A stretch of 64,000 bases of DNA, from NCBI RefSeq assembly GCF_004087835.1, contig NZ_CP035119.1:1798001-1862000 (forward strand). Direction: 5' to 3'. How positions within the stretch are numbered: position 1 is the stretch's first letter; the number at the start of each line of letters is the position of its first letter. Below, piece after piece: positions 45,472-54,172 of the stretch. The notes beneath the pieces were generated by a model, which searched no databases, was not told where the DNA came from, and worked only from the letters and a program-made list of their open reading frames with translations. This DNA comes from Halorussus pelagicus. Its GTDB lineage: Archaea; Halobacteriota; Halobacteria; Halobacteriales; Haladaptataceae. The position numbers were made by a program, and so were the translations under genes.

Positions 45472-47658
45472 ATGGGAAGACGAAAGAAGATCGTCGAACA
45501 GTGCGAGCGACTGATGGACGAACCGGAGCACATCCGGAACATCGCTATCGCCGCACACGTCGACCACGGTAAGACAACGCTGACGGACAACCTTCTCGCC
45601 GGTGCAGGCATGATCGCCGATCAGGGCGAGGCGACGCAGTTGATGATGGACACCGAGGAAGACGAGCAGGAACGCGGTATCACCATCGACGCCGCGAACG
45701 TGTCCATGACCCACGAGTACGAGGACACCAACCACCTCATCAACCTCATCGACACGCCCGGCCACGTTGACTTCGGTGGCGACGTGACCCGAGCGATGCG
45801 CGCCGTTGACGGCGCGCTCGTCGTGGTGGACGCGGTCGAGGGCGCGATGCCCCAGACCGAGACCGTCCTCCGACAGGCGCTCCGCGAGGGCGTCAAGCCG
45901 ACCCTGTTCATCAACAAGGTTGACCGACTCATCTCGGAGCTTCAGGAGGGTCCCGAGGAGATGCAGCGCCGCCTGCTCAGCGTCATCGACGACGTGAACG
46001 AGCTGATTCGCGGCATGACCGAGGAGATGGACGACATCGAAGACTGGACCGTCTCCGTCGAGGAGGGAACGGTCGGCTTCGGTTCCGCCCTTTACAAGTG
46101 GGGCGTCTCGATGCCGTCGATGCAGCGCACCGGAATGGACTTCGGCGACATCATGGAACTGGAGCGCGCCGACAAGCGCCAAGAGCTTCACGAGCGTACG
46201 CCGCTCTCGGACGTTGTGCTCGACATGGTCTGTGAGCACTTCCCGAACCCCATCGACGCCCAGCCCCGTCGTATCCCGCGTATCTGGCGCGGCGACGACT
46301 CCTCGGAACTCGCCGAGGGGATGCGTCTGGTTGACGAAGAGGGCGAAGTCGTCCTGATGGTCACCGACATCGGCGTTGACCCCCACGCGGGCGAGATCGC
46401 CGCTGGCCGCGTCTTCTCGGGTACGCTGGAGAAGGGCCAAGAACTCTACGTCTCCGGTACTGCCGGGAAGAACCGCATCCAGAGCGTCGGCATCTACATG
46501 GGTGGCGAGCGCGAGGAAGTGGACCGCGTTCCCGCCGGGAACATCGCCGCCGTCACAGGTCTTAAAGACGCCATCGCCGGTTCCACGGTGTCCAGCACCG
46601 AGATGACGCCGTTCGAGTCCATCGAACACATCTCGGAGCCGGTCATCACCAAGTCCGTCGAGGCCAAGAACATGGACGACCTGCCGAAGCTCATCGAGAC
46701 GCTCCGACAGGTCTCGAAGGAGGACCCGACCATTCAGGTCACGATTAACGAGGACACCGGCGAACACCTCATCTCCGGGCAGGGCGAGCTTCACCTCGAA
46801 GTCATCACCCAGCGCATCGAGCGCAATCAGGGCATCCCGGTCAACACCGGCGAACCTATCGTCGTGTTCCGCGAGGCCATTCAGGAGATGACCGAGGTCA
46901 TCGAGGGCATCTCGCCGAACCGCCACAACCGTTTCTACATTCAGGCCCAGCCGCTCACCGAGGAGATCATCGAGAAGATCAAGCTCGGCGACGTGTCGAT
47001 GGACATGCCCGAACAGGAGCGCCGTGAGGCCCTTCAGGACGCGGGCATGCAGAAGGACATGTCCCAGAACGTCGAGCACATCCACGGGACCAACATCCTC
47101 ATCGACGACACGAAGGGTATCCAGCACCTCAACGAGACGATGGAACTCGTCATCGAGGGTCTCGAAGAGGCGCTCGACGACGGTCCGCTGGCCGCCGAAC
47201 CCGTACAGGGGACGCTTCTCCGACTGGAAGACGCCAAGCTCCACGAGGACACCATCCATCGCGGTCCGGCGCAGGTCATCCCTGCGGTCCGTAACGCGGT
47301 CCACAACGCCCTCGCTCAGGGCGAAGTTCGACTGCTCGAACCGATGCAGGACGTGCGCATCGACGTGCCCAACGAGTACATGGGTGCCGCCTCCGGCGAG
47401 ATTCAGGGTCGCCGTGGCCGCGTTGACGACATGTACCAAGAGGGCGACCTGATGGTCGTCGAGGGCATCGCGCCTGTTGACGAGATGATCGGCTTCTCCT
47501 CGGACATCCGGAGCGCGACCGAGGGTCGCGCGTCGTGGAACACCGAGAACGCCGGGTTCGAGGTCATGGCCGACAACCTCCAGACCGAGACCATCATGGA
47601 GATCCGCGAACGCAAGGGCATGAAACTCGAACTGCCCGAAGCGATCAACTACTTCTAA
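45472..47658 (+). CDS. fusA: Translation elongation factor EF-2
   Basis: A 728-residue GTPase that drives ribosome translocation. G motifs are [18 protein letters not shown] and NKVD. The diphthamide site His is in [12 protein letters not shown] near residue 600. The length is typical for archaea. It stands between the metalloprotein gene and the accessory insert. Confidence 0.98.
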   Translation: MGRRKKIVEQCERLMDEPEHIRNIAIAAHVDHGKTTLTDNLLAGAGMIADQGEATQLMMDTEEDEQERGITIDAANVSMTHEYEDTNHLINLIDTPGHVDFGGDVTRAMRAVDGALVVVDAVEGAMPQTETVLRQALREGVKPTLFINKVDRLISELQEGPEEMQRRLLSVIDDVNELIRGMTEEMDDIEDWTVSVEEGTVGFGSALYKWGVSMPSMQRTGMDFGDIMELERADKRQELHERTPLSDVVLDMVCEHFPNPIDAQPRRIPRIWRGDDSSELAEGMRLVDEEGEVVLMVTDIGVDPHAGEIAAGRVFSGTLEKGQELYVSGTAGKNRIQSVGIYMGGEREEVDRVPAGNIAAVTGLKDAIAGSTVSSTEMTPFESIEHISEPVITKSVEAKNMDDLPKLIETLRQVSKEDPTIQVTINEDTGEHLISGQGELHLEVITQRIERNQGIPVNTGEPIVVFREAIQEMTEVIEGISPNRHNRFYIQAQPLTEEIIEKIKLGDVSMDMPEQERREALQDAGMQKDMSQNVEHIHGTNILIDDTKGIQHLNETMELVIEGLEEALDDGPLAAEPVQGTLLRLEDAKLHEDTIHRGPAQVIPAVRNAVHNALAQGEVRLLEPMQDVRIDVPNEYMGAASGEIQGRRGRVDDMYQEGDLMVVEGIAPVDEMIGFSSDIRSATEGRASWNTENAGFEVMADNLQTETIMEIRERKGMKLELPEAINYF

Positions 47659-47912
47659 GCGCCGCCGTCTCTCTCCGTCGTTCTTCTTCCGTTTTCGGTG
47701 TGTCCAGACCCATCTTGAGTCCGCTCCGGCGTCGCGTGACGCCGTGTACGCGCCGTAGACTCAAGCCACTCGCCAGCGCACGTCGGCTTGTCGAGACGTG
47801 TCACGATCTACCTGTCGGACTGTACCAAGCAGGCGCTGGTTCCGAACATCGTTCCGATGGACGGCCCGCACTGAAGCAGAAATCGCTCGTCTCCTTCCCT
47901 GTTGAGGTTCCG
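47659..47912. other. Spacer after fusA with inverted repeat
   Basis: CTTGAGTC (47714-47721) and GACTCAAG (47758-47765) frame an inner hairpin, GGCGTC GCGT GACGCC (47728-47743). This structure could end the fusA transcript. No reading frame is supported. Confidence 0.5.
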
Positions 47913-48215
47913 TCATCCCCGGATCTCGCTGGCAGTCTGGGCGACGGGCCGGGCGAACAGCGCCAGCACGAGGGCCGTCCAGAGTACGAACAGCACGACC
48001 GCTCCCACGTTATTTACGAACACGCTCGGTTCACCGGTCGGCGTGGGTCCGAACCAGAAAGCACGCGACTCCGCACTCCGGAGGGAATCGACGAGTACGT
48101 ACAGCCAGTAGAGTCCGGGGCCGTCCAGTACGGCGAGGCCGACAACCCATCCAATGAGGTCGCGGTACGGCGCCCATCTAGATTCCCAGTCCTTTTTAAG
48201 AAACTCGTATCCCAT
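47913..48215 (-). CDS. Small membrane protein near the Cys-rich gene
   Basis: A 100-residue protein with two membrane spans (about 20-45 and 68-92) and a short loop. It starts MGYEFLKKDWESRW after a purine-rich stretch (GAGGGGAT). The loop has Pro/Gly/Phe. It lies 304 bp after the cysteine-rich precursor gene on the same strand. It could be an immunity or export partner, but this is inference from position only. Confidence 0.65.
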   Translation of the reverse strand: MGYEFLKKDWESRWAPYRDLIGWVVGLAVLDGPGLYWLYVLVDSLRSAESRAFWFGPTPTGEPSVFVNNVGAVVLFVLWTALVLALFARPVAQTASEIRG

Positions 48216-48519
48216 ATCCCCTCATTCTATTACTGTTAGTAAAAAACAATTCGAAAGCGCTCGGACGTGGTTCCATATACGCCATCTAATAGCTCCGCCC
48301 ATCTCGGCAAAAGTTGGAATACTGCGTACTGAACTACGTAACAACAGAATGGGAGTTGCAATGGCCATCTAGCCGCGGTTCGATAGTAGAAACGGAAAGA
48401 TACGGCAGCAGTAGTTAATACAATACGTCTCTTCTGGAAGGACAAGTCGGTCAGCGGGAAGGACGGGATGAGGTATCGACCGACTGCGTCAGGCAGACGC
48501 GTTGCGAGTGCTACTCCTG
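48216..48519. other. Spacer between the two accessory genes
   Basis: Only a 97-codon minus frame (48236-48529) is open; it starts at a GTG overlapping the precursor stop, is rich in Arg/Phe/Tyr and not acidic, and is not accepted. Nothing else is seen. Confidence 0.45.
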
Positions 48520-49182
48520 TTAGACACACTCACCAGCACAGTTCAGTCCACACTCACAGCACTGGCAGTCAACGCAGGTGTAACACATCCCACAAGTGCA
48601 ACTCATACATTGGTCGCAGGGTTCGCACCCACAACAGTTACAGCACTCGTACCCACACTCCTGACAACACTTGTTGTTTGCGCAGTCGCCACAGGAGGCC
48701 TCACCGTCGACTGACTGAATCTCGACAGGGCCGTCCTCCTCGTGGGGGTTCAATACGGCGTATCCGTCCTCGACCTCTGGGAGCACGGCCACGGTGAGAA
48801 CGCCCTCCTCAAGGTTTCGGAAGAACCGAACCTCTGGAGTGAGCCTACCGTCGACCGTCTTCGCACCGTAGGTGACGCCCTCACCGTCGTACTCGGGGGC
48901 CGGTTCACGAAGTTCAGTCAACCCGAGAGCATCGACAGACGCCTCCTCAATGAGGCCTGCCTCGGCCACGTCCGCCAAGAGATCAGACTGCTCGTCGAAC
49001 GCTTGTTGGACCGCTCCGATTTCGCGGTAGCCTGCCGTGGCGCGCTCGACCTCCGTTTGCGAGATACCTTCCTCAGCCACCGCACTACTGGAAGCTGCAA
49101 AGGAGGCCATTGCCCCGCCTGCGACGCCCTTGAGGATGTTTCGCCGATTTATGCTGTCATCGCGGTTTGACTCACTAGACAT
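48520..49182 (-). CDS. Tat-exported precursor with 22-cysteine tail
   Basis: A 220-residue protein in three parts. Residues 1-38 are a Tat signal (SINRRNILKGVAGGAMASFA). Residues about 39-160 are an acidic spacer without cysteine. The last 58 residues (from about 162) hold 22 cysteines in short spacings such as NKCCQECGYECCNCCGC and CTCGMCYTC, ending GECV. The layout is that of halocin-type peptide precursors (leader, spacer, disulfide-rich tail), but the tail is far denser in Cys than halocin C8. A metal-binding protein is the alternative. Upstream is an AT-rich operator-like promoter. Confidence 0.8.
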   Translation of the reverse strand: MSSESNRDDSINRRNILKGVAGGAMASFAASSSAVAEEGISQTEVERATAGYREIGAVQQAFDEQSDLLADVAEAGLIEEASVDALGLTELREPAPEYDGEGVTYGAKTVDGRLTPEVRFFRNLEEGVLTVAVLPEVEDGYAVLNPHEEDGPVEIQSVDGEASCGDCANNKCCQECGYECCNCCGCEPCDQCMSCTCGMCYTCVDCQCCECGLNCAGECV

Positions 49183-49218
49183 ACTACATCACATAACTTC
49201 TACAGGATTTATTTAATT

Positions 49219-49234
49219 ATTTCTAACTAGAAAT
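49219..49234. promoter_or_regulatory. Perfect dyad in the Cys-rich gene promoter
   Basis: ATTTCTA AC TAGAAAT forms a perfect 7-bp inverted repeat beside ATTATATAAT (49233-49242), the probable TATA element. The position between TATA and start is right for a repressor site. The ATG is 37 bases away. Confidence 0.5.
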
Positions 49235-49357
49235 TATATAATTCTAATTTTAAATGTTATAAAATAAGTGTCTGTCAGCCAGCGGAAGGTGGCAGTTCAC
49301 GTGGGTACTCGGGGCAGTTGCGGCGTCGGAGTGGCAAAGTCTGTCGTTCCGGGAAGG

Positions 49358-49364
49358 CTTTTAC
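49358..49364 (+). promoter_or_regulatory. TATA-like element of the upstream ORF
   Basis: CTTTTAC is centred about 28 bases before ATG 49389, which would make the upstream ORF leaderless. Confidence 0.4.
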
Positions 49365-49388
49365 CCGGTCAGGGGATATACAGCATCG

Positions 49389-49511
49389 ATGTTAATGGAC
49401 GCAACCCCCAAACAGTGCATAGCGACTGAGCCAGTCGGCCGTACTTCGCCGCGGACGACAGCGTCGACGCAGTCGTCACCGGGGGTTCGTCCGGAGGTGG
49501 GCCAGACGTGA
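49389..49511 (+). CDS. Upstream ORF coupled to the ACT gene
   Basis: A 40-codon frame starts ATG TTA ATG, then MDATPKQCIATEPVGRTS and further residues, ending in a TGA that overlaps the GTG start of the ACT gene (GTGA). It has seven Thr and several Ser and Pro. The ATG lies at the predicted transcription start. It may couple or regulate translation of the ACT/hom unit; no homology is recognised. Confidence 0.45.
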   Translation: MLMDATPKQCIATEPVGRTSPRTTASTQSSPGVRPEVGQT

Positions 49512-50050
49512 GTCCATCCGAAGACACCGTGCAACCGAAACCATACACCGTCCGGTTCGAATTGGAGGACGAACCCGGAGAATTACTGCGAGCTCTGGAG
49601 CCGATTGCCGAACGGGGAGGTAACCTGCTGTCGGTCTTCCACGAGCGGGGCAACGTCACTCCGCGAGGGTACATCCCGGTCGAGGTCGATTTGGAGTGTC
49701 CGCCCGACCGCTTCGACGCAATCGTCACGGAACTTCGTGAGACTGGCGTCAACGTGATTCAGGCGGGCGCGGAGCGCTACGGCGAGGAGGTGACGGTTCT
49801 GCTCGTCGGCGATGTCATCGAGAGCGACCTCTCGGAGACGCTCTCGTCCATTGAGTCGAAGGCCGACGCCTCCGTCTCCGACGTGTCGCTGTCCGCGCCG
49901 GGCGGCACCAGCGACGTGTCGAGCGCGCGTCTCCGACTCGCGGCCGAGACCGGTTCGACCGGCGCGGTGGTCGGTGCAGTCCGAGAGGTCGCCGACAGCA
50001 AGGAGTTGCGCGTGGTCGAACCCCTGACGGAACTGGAGGGGTCCGCATGA
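49508..50050 (+). CDS. ACT-domain amino-acid-binding protein
   Basis: A 180-residue protein with an N-terminal ACT domain (PYTVRFELEDEPGELLRALE region, residues about 11-80) and a second regulatory-like domain. ACT domains bind amino acids to control enzymes. Its place before homoserine dehydrogenase suggests it senses a product of the aspartate pathway. It starts at GTG overlapping the upstream ORF stop. Confidence 0.85.
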   Translation: MSPSEDTVQPKPYTVRFELEDEPGELLRALEPIAERGGNLLSVFHERGNVTPRGYIPVEVDLECPPDRFDAIVTELRETGVNVIQAGAERYGEEVTVLLVGDVIESDLSETLSSIESKADASVSDVSLSAPGGTSDVSSARLRLAAETGSTGAVVGAVREVADSKELRVVEPLTELEGSA

Positions 50051-50166
50051 ACACCGAAAGCCGTTCCTGCTCGGTCGCTCGCTCGCGGCTTCGCCGCTTG
50101 CGTTCGCTTCCTGCGCGGGTCTGGGACTTTCGAGTTCACGCTCGCCACCGGGGGTGGCTCGCGTGA
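50051..50166. other. Apparent insertion between the ACT gene and hom
   Basis: The ACT gene ends in ATGA and hom begins in GTGA; 116 bases lie between, rich in CGCTCGCTCGCGGCTTCGCC-type repeats unlike coding sequence. A 39-codon frame from ATG 50047 to TGA 50166 spans it exactly. I infer an insertion into a former overlapping junction. Confidence 0.4.
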
Positions 50167-51107
50167 AGCTAGCGGTTCTCGGCGCGGGCGCGGTCGGCCG
50201 GTCGGTCGCCGACCTCGCCGCCGAGTACGGCCACGAGGTCACGGCGCTGGCCGACTCGACCAGCGCCGCGGTGGACGCGGACGGAATCGACGTAGCGGCC
50301 GCGCTCGCACAGAAAGAGGAGACCCGTCGCGTCGGGTCGGCCGCGCCCGCGGACGCGCTCGACGCCGAGTACGACGCGCTGGTCGAGGCCACGCCGACGA
50401 CGCTCGGCGACGCCGAACCCGGATTCGGACATGTTCGCGCGGCGCTCGAAGCGGACCGCCATGTCGTGCTGGCGAACAAGGGACCGGTCGCCGAGCGGTA
50501 CGCCGACCTTCGGGAACTGGAGCGTGACAGCGAAGGGTCGGTCATGTTCGAGGCGACGGTCGGCGGCGCGATTCCCGTCCTCTCGACGGTCGAGAGCTAC
50601 GGCCCGGACAGCATCTCGGCCGCGCGCGGCGTCCTCAACGGGACCGCGAACTTCGTCCTCTCGCGGATGGCCGCCGAGGGTCTGGGCTACGAACACGTCC
50701 TCGCGGAGGCCCAAGACCTCGGCGTCGCGGAGGCCGACCCTTCCTTCGACGTGAACGGCACCGACGCCGCGCTCAAGTGCGTCATTCTGGCGAACGTCCT
50801 CGGAGACCGAGAATACTCGCTGGGCGACGCCGACGTGGAGGGAATCGCGGAACTGCCGGGCAACGCGCTCGAACTCGCGGCCGAAGACGGGCGGACGATT
50901 CGTCTCATCGGCGAGGCGACGCCCGACGGCGTCCGGGTGGGACCGCGACTCGTCCCTGAGAACGGGACGCTGGCGGTCTCGGGGACGCGCAACATCGTCC
51001 AACTGGAGACCGACCACGCGGGGCGACTCAACCTGAGCGGACGAGGCGCGGGCGGCCCGGAGACCGCGACCGCAGTGCTCGCGGACGTGAACCGCCTCGG
51101 GAACTAA
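50154..51107 (+). CDS. hom: Homoserine dehydrogenase
   Basis: A 317-residue enzyme that reduces aspartate semialdehyde to homoserine for Thr and Met synthesis. The N-terminal Rossmann motif is VLGAGAVGRSVADLA. Catalytic segments include ANKGPVAERYADL, FEATVGGAIPVL and LNGTANFVLSRM, and the GVAEADPSFDVNGTDAALK region holds the Lys/Asp. GTG at 50163 (MKLAVLG), which overlaps the preceding TGA, is an equally likely start. The C-terminal ACT domain of some homologues is absent. Confidence 0.95.
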   Translation: MARVKLAVLGAGAVGRSVADLAAEYGHEVTALADSTSAAVDADGIDVAAALAQKEETRRVGSAAPADALDAEYDALVEATPTTLGDAEPGFGHVRAALEADRHVVLANKGPVAERYADLRELERDSEGSVMFEATVGGAIPVLSTVESYGPDSISAARGVLNGTANFVLSRMAAEGLGYEHVLAEAQDLGVAEADPSFDVNGTDAALKCVILANVLGDREYSLGDADVEGIAELPGNALELAAEDGRTIRLIGEATPDGVRVGPRLVPENGTLAVSGTRNIVQLETDHAGRLNLSGRGAGGPETATAVLADVNRLGN

Positions 51108-51286
51108 TAGGGCCGGTTCAACGGGTGGACGGGACCTCGTTTGGCTCCTCCGTTTCGGGTCGAATCATGCGGTTGTCTAGCACTAAACGCGAGACGGCGA
51201 CGGGACCGCCAGCGTAGCGTATCGAAATGGTTTTAACTGCTTCTGCCAAAAGATACCGACAGAGCGCGTCTGCGCGTGAGATACAA

Positions 51287-52552
51287 ATGAGCGACGAACA
51301 ACACCAGAATCTGGCCATCATCGGCCACGTCGACCACGGAAAGAGCACGCTCGTGGGGCGACTCCTCTACGAGACAGGGAGCGTACCCGAGCACGTCATC
51401 GAACAGCACAAAGAAGAGGCCGAGGAGAAGGGCAAGGGCGGCTTCGAGTTCGCCTACGTCATGGACAACCTCGCCGAAGAGCGAGAGCGCGGTGTCACCA
51501 TCGACATCGCCCATCAGGAGTTCAGCACGGACGCCTACGACTTCACCATCGTGGACTGTCCCGGCCACCGCGACTTCGTGAAGAACATGATCACGGGCGC
51601 GTCTCAGGCTGACAACGCGGTCCTCGTCGTCGCCGCCGACGACGGTGTCGCGCCCCAGACTCAGGAGCACGTCTTCCTGGCCCGTACCCTCGGTATCGAC
51701 GAACTCATCGTCGGCATCAACAAGATGGACCTCGTTGACTACGAGGAGTCCTCGTACAAGGAGGTCGTCTCCGAGGTTCAGGACCTGCTCAAGCAGGTTC
51801 AGTTCAACACCGACGACGCGAGCTTCATCCCGATTTCCGCCTTCGAGGGCGACAACATCGCCGAAGCGTCCGACAACACGGCTTGGTACGACGACGAGAC
51901 GCTTCTCGAGGCACTCAACGACCTTAAGCCTCCGGAACCGCCGACGGACGCGCCGCTCCGGCTTCCGATTCAGGACGTTTACACCATCTCGGGTATCGGT
52001 ACCGTCCCCGTCGGACGTATCGAGACCGGTCTGCTGAACACGGGCGACAACGTGTCGTTCCAGCCCAGCGACGTTGGTGGAGAGGTCAAGACCATCGAGA
52101 TGCACCACGAAGAGGTGCCCAAGGCCGAACCCGGTGACAACGTCGGATTCAACGTCCGCGGCATCGGCAAGGACGACATCCGTCGCGGTGACGTTTGTGG
52201 TCCCGCCGACGACCCGCCGTCGGTCGCCGAGACGTTCCAGGCCCAGATCGTCGTGATGCAGCACCCGAGCGTCATCACCGACGGTTACACGCCGGTCTTC
52301 CACGCCCACACGGCGCAGGTCGCGTGTACCATCGAATCCATCGACAAGAAGATGGACCCGTCCAGCGGTGAGGTCGCGGAGGAGAACCCCGACTTCATCC
52401 AGTCCGGCGACGCCGCGGTCGTCACGGTCCGACCGCAAAAGCCCCTCAGCATCGAGCCGTCTTCGGAGATTCCGGAACTCGGCAGCTTCGCCATCCGTGA
52501 CATGGGTCAGACCATCGCGGCTGGTAAGGTCCTCAGCGTCAACGAGCCATAA
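51287..52552 (+). CDS. tuf: Translation elongation factor EF-1alpha
   Basis: A 421-residue GTPase that brings aminoacyl-tRNA to the ribosome. G motifs are [17 protein letters not shown] and NKMD. It starts at [13 protein letters not shown]; upstream codons are noncoding. A TATA-like TTTTAAC lies near 51233, about 50 bases before the ATG. It is followed 3 bp later by rps10. Confidence 0.98.
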   Translation: MSDEQHQNLAIIGHVDHGKSTLVGRLLYETGSVPEHVIEQHKEEAEEKGKGGFEFAYVMDNLAEERERGVTIDIAHQEFSTDAYDFTIVDCPGHRDFVKNMITGASQADNAVLVVAADDGVAPQTQEHVFLARTLGIDELIVGINKMDLVDYEESSYKEVVSEVQDLLKQVQFNTDDASFIPISAFEGDNIAEASDNTAWYDDETLLEALNDLKPPEPPTDAPLRLPIQDVYTISGIGTVPVGRIETGLLNTGDNVSFQPSDVGGEVKTIEMHHEEVPKAEPGDNVGFNVRGIGKDDIRRGDVCGPADDPPSVAETFQAQIVVMQHPSVITDGYTPVFHAHTAQVACTIESIDKKMDPSSGEVAEENPDFIQSGDAAVVTVRPQKPLSIEPSSEIPELGSFAIRDMGQTIAAGKVLSVNEP

Positions 52553-52555
52553 CGC

Positions 52556-52864
52556 ATGCAGCAAGCACGCGTCCGACTGGCGGGAACCAGTCCCGAAGAC
52601 CTCGACGACATCTGCGACGATGTCCGCGAAATCGCCAACAAGACCGGCGTTTCGCTCTCGGGACCCATCCCGCTTCCGACCAAGACGCTGGAAGTGCCCA
52701 CCCGAAAGTCCCCCGACGGTGAGGGGACCGCGACGTGGGAGCACTGGGAGATGCGCGTCCACAAGCGTCTCATCGACATCGACGCCGACGAACGTGCGCT
52801 CCGTCAGCTCATGCGGATTCAGGTTCCGAACGACGTGAGCATCGAGATCGTCCTCGAGGACTGA
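52556..52864 (+). CDS. rps10: 30S ribosomal protein S10
   Basis: A 102-residue small-subunit protein. Typical segments are [39 protein letters not shown] and [13 protein letters not shown]. It completes the tuf-rps10 pair. Confidence 0.98.
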   Translation: MQQARVRLAGTSPEDLDDICDDVREIANKTGVSLSGPIPLPTKTLEVPTRKSPDGEGTATWEHWEMRVHKRLIDIDADERALRQLMRIQVPNDVSIEIVLED

Positions 52865-52905
52865 GGGCCGGATTCCCGGTCCTGTCAGTTCGAGGGAGTT
52901 CGACC

Positions 52906-52922
52906 CCGCCGATCACCGGCGG
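52906..52922 (+). terminator. Hairpin after rps10
   Basis: CCGCCG and CGGCGG form a 6-bp stem with an ATCAC loop, then AAATTTCT follows. It is a candidate transcript end for the tuf-rps10 unit. Confidence 0.4.
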
Positions 52923-53081
52923 AAATTTCTCCATTTCTTCGCTCCGCATAGCCGCGCACGCGCGACGCTCCCCGATCTTTTTGACCGCGCCCGACGTAGT
53001 CCCATCCGTGCGACGGCGGATACGTGCGCTCCGGAACGATGTCGCAGTACCGACCAGCGACCGGTCTCGCTCCTGCTGAGG

Positions 53082-53714
53082 GTGTCGGTCGTGAGCCACC
53101 GGTATGACCCACAGTCGCCCGAGCGCGACTCCGCTGGGTGGCTCGCCGGAAGTCCGACTGTCCAGACGCTCGCGGTGTTCCTCGTCGTCTTCGCGGTCCA
53201 GTCGGTTGTCGGTCTCGTCTCTCGGAGTCTCGCACTCGGTCTGTTCGCGCTCGGTCCCTCGGTCTCGGCCCGGCCGTGGACGCTCCTCGTGAGCGTCTAC
53301 GCCCACGCGAGCGTCGGCCACCTCGTCTCGAACGCCGTCGTCCTCGTGTTGGTTGGTCTCGCCGTCGAGCGCGTGACGACGACGGTGCGGTTCCACCTGT
53401 TCTTCGCGTCCGTGGGCATGCTTGCCGGTCTCGCGCAGGTGGCAGTCGCTGGCGTCCTCGGTCCGGGAGCCGTCGTTCTCGGCGCGAGCGGTGCCGTCTT
53501 CGGCCTGCTCGGCTATCTGCTCGCGGGGAACCCCGTCACCGACGCGGTTCTCGGTCGCCTCCCGCTGAGTCCTCGGGCGCGCGTCGCGCTTTTGCTCGCG
53601 CTGGCCGGGGTCGTGACTCTGTTTACGGCGTCGCCCGGCGTCGCGCTAGTCGCGCACTTCGTCGGGTTCGCCCTCGGCGCGGTGGCCGGGCGTGCGCGAC
53701 TGCTGAACGTGTGA
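53082..53714 (+). CDS. Rhomboid family protease
   Basis: A 210-residue protein with about six membrane helices. The rhomboid motifs are HASVGHLVSNAVVL (loop with His/Asn), catalytic Ser in VLGASGAVFGLLG and catalytic His in LVAHFVGFALG. It is the minimal form. The start could also be GTG 53091 (MSHRYDPQ). Substrates are unknown. Confidence 0.9.
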   Translation: MSVVSHRYDPQSPERDSAGWLAGSPTVQTLAVFLVVFAVQSVVGLVSRSLALGLFALGPSVSARPWTLLVSVYAHASVGHLVSNAVVLVLVGLAVERVTTTVRFHLFFASVGMLAGLAQVAVAGVLGPGAVVLGASGAVFGLLGYLLAGNPVTDAVLGRLPLSPRARVALLLALAGVVTLFTASPGVALVAHFVGFALGAVAGRARLLNV

Positions 53715-53823
53715 GGTCGTGGCTCGCGCCGGACTGTGAACAGTTGGCGGGATACCCGACAACACGCCCGCACCGAAACATAAGGTTCTAATAAGTGGGC
53801 GCGTTACGAACTATTGCGTACGA

Positions 53824-53895
53824 GGGCTCGTAGATCAGCGGTAGATCGCTTCCTTCGCAAGGAAGAGGCCCGGGGTTCAAATCCCCGCGAGTCCA
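53824..53895 (+). tRNA. tRNA-Ala (CGC)
   Basis: The acceptor arm GGGCTCG pairs with CGAGTCC (one G-T pair) and is followed by discriminator A. The anticodon stem CTTCC/GGAAG encloses TTCGCAA, giving CGC. 72 nt, no intron. Confidence 0.96.
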
Positions 53896-53968
53896 CTTCT
53901 CTCGGCTCACTTCGTTCGCCTCAGCCAGCGGACTCGCCGACCCTCGCAAACAAACCGCGTTTGCTCAG

Positions 53969-53984
53969 TCCCCGTGAGTCCACT
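53969..53984 (+). repeat. Duplicated 3' end of tRNA-Ala
   Basis: TCCCCGTGAGTCCACT repeats the tRNA 3' end TCCCCGCGAGTCCACT with one change, 86 bases downstream. It may be the right side of an old integration site. The interval holds no gene. Confidence 0.5.
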
Positions 53985-54172
53985 ACATTTTCGCGGCGCA
54001 ACGATGACGAGCGGAGCATGGAGTCGTCTGCGAACGTATCGATACATCGACCGATAGCCGGTCCTCGGCCGACGCTTTTGTTCGGCGCGTCTCCCCGTCG
54101 TTTGAATCCGTCTGACGCCCGTCATACGCCGAAACACAGGGTTTACCACGGATGAACGTAAGGAAACGCACA

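Noticed and set aside
48236-48529. 97-codon frame overlapping the Cys-rich gene stop
   Set aside because: It is rich in Arg, Phe and Tyr, not acidic, and has no typical start; overlap with the precursor stop may be chance.
53983-54171. Small frames between tRNA-Ala and the zinc-ribbon gene
   Set aside because: Several overlap each other on both strands, all with basic composition; none has a supporting promoter.
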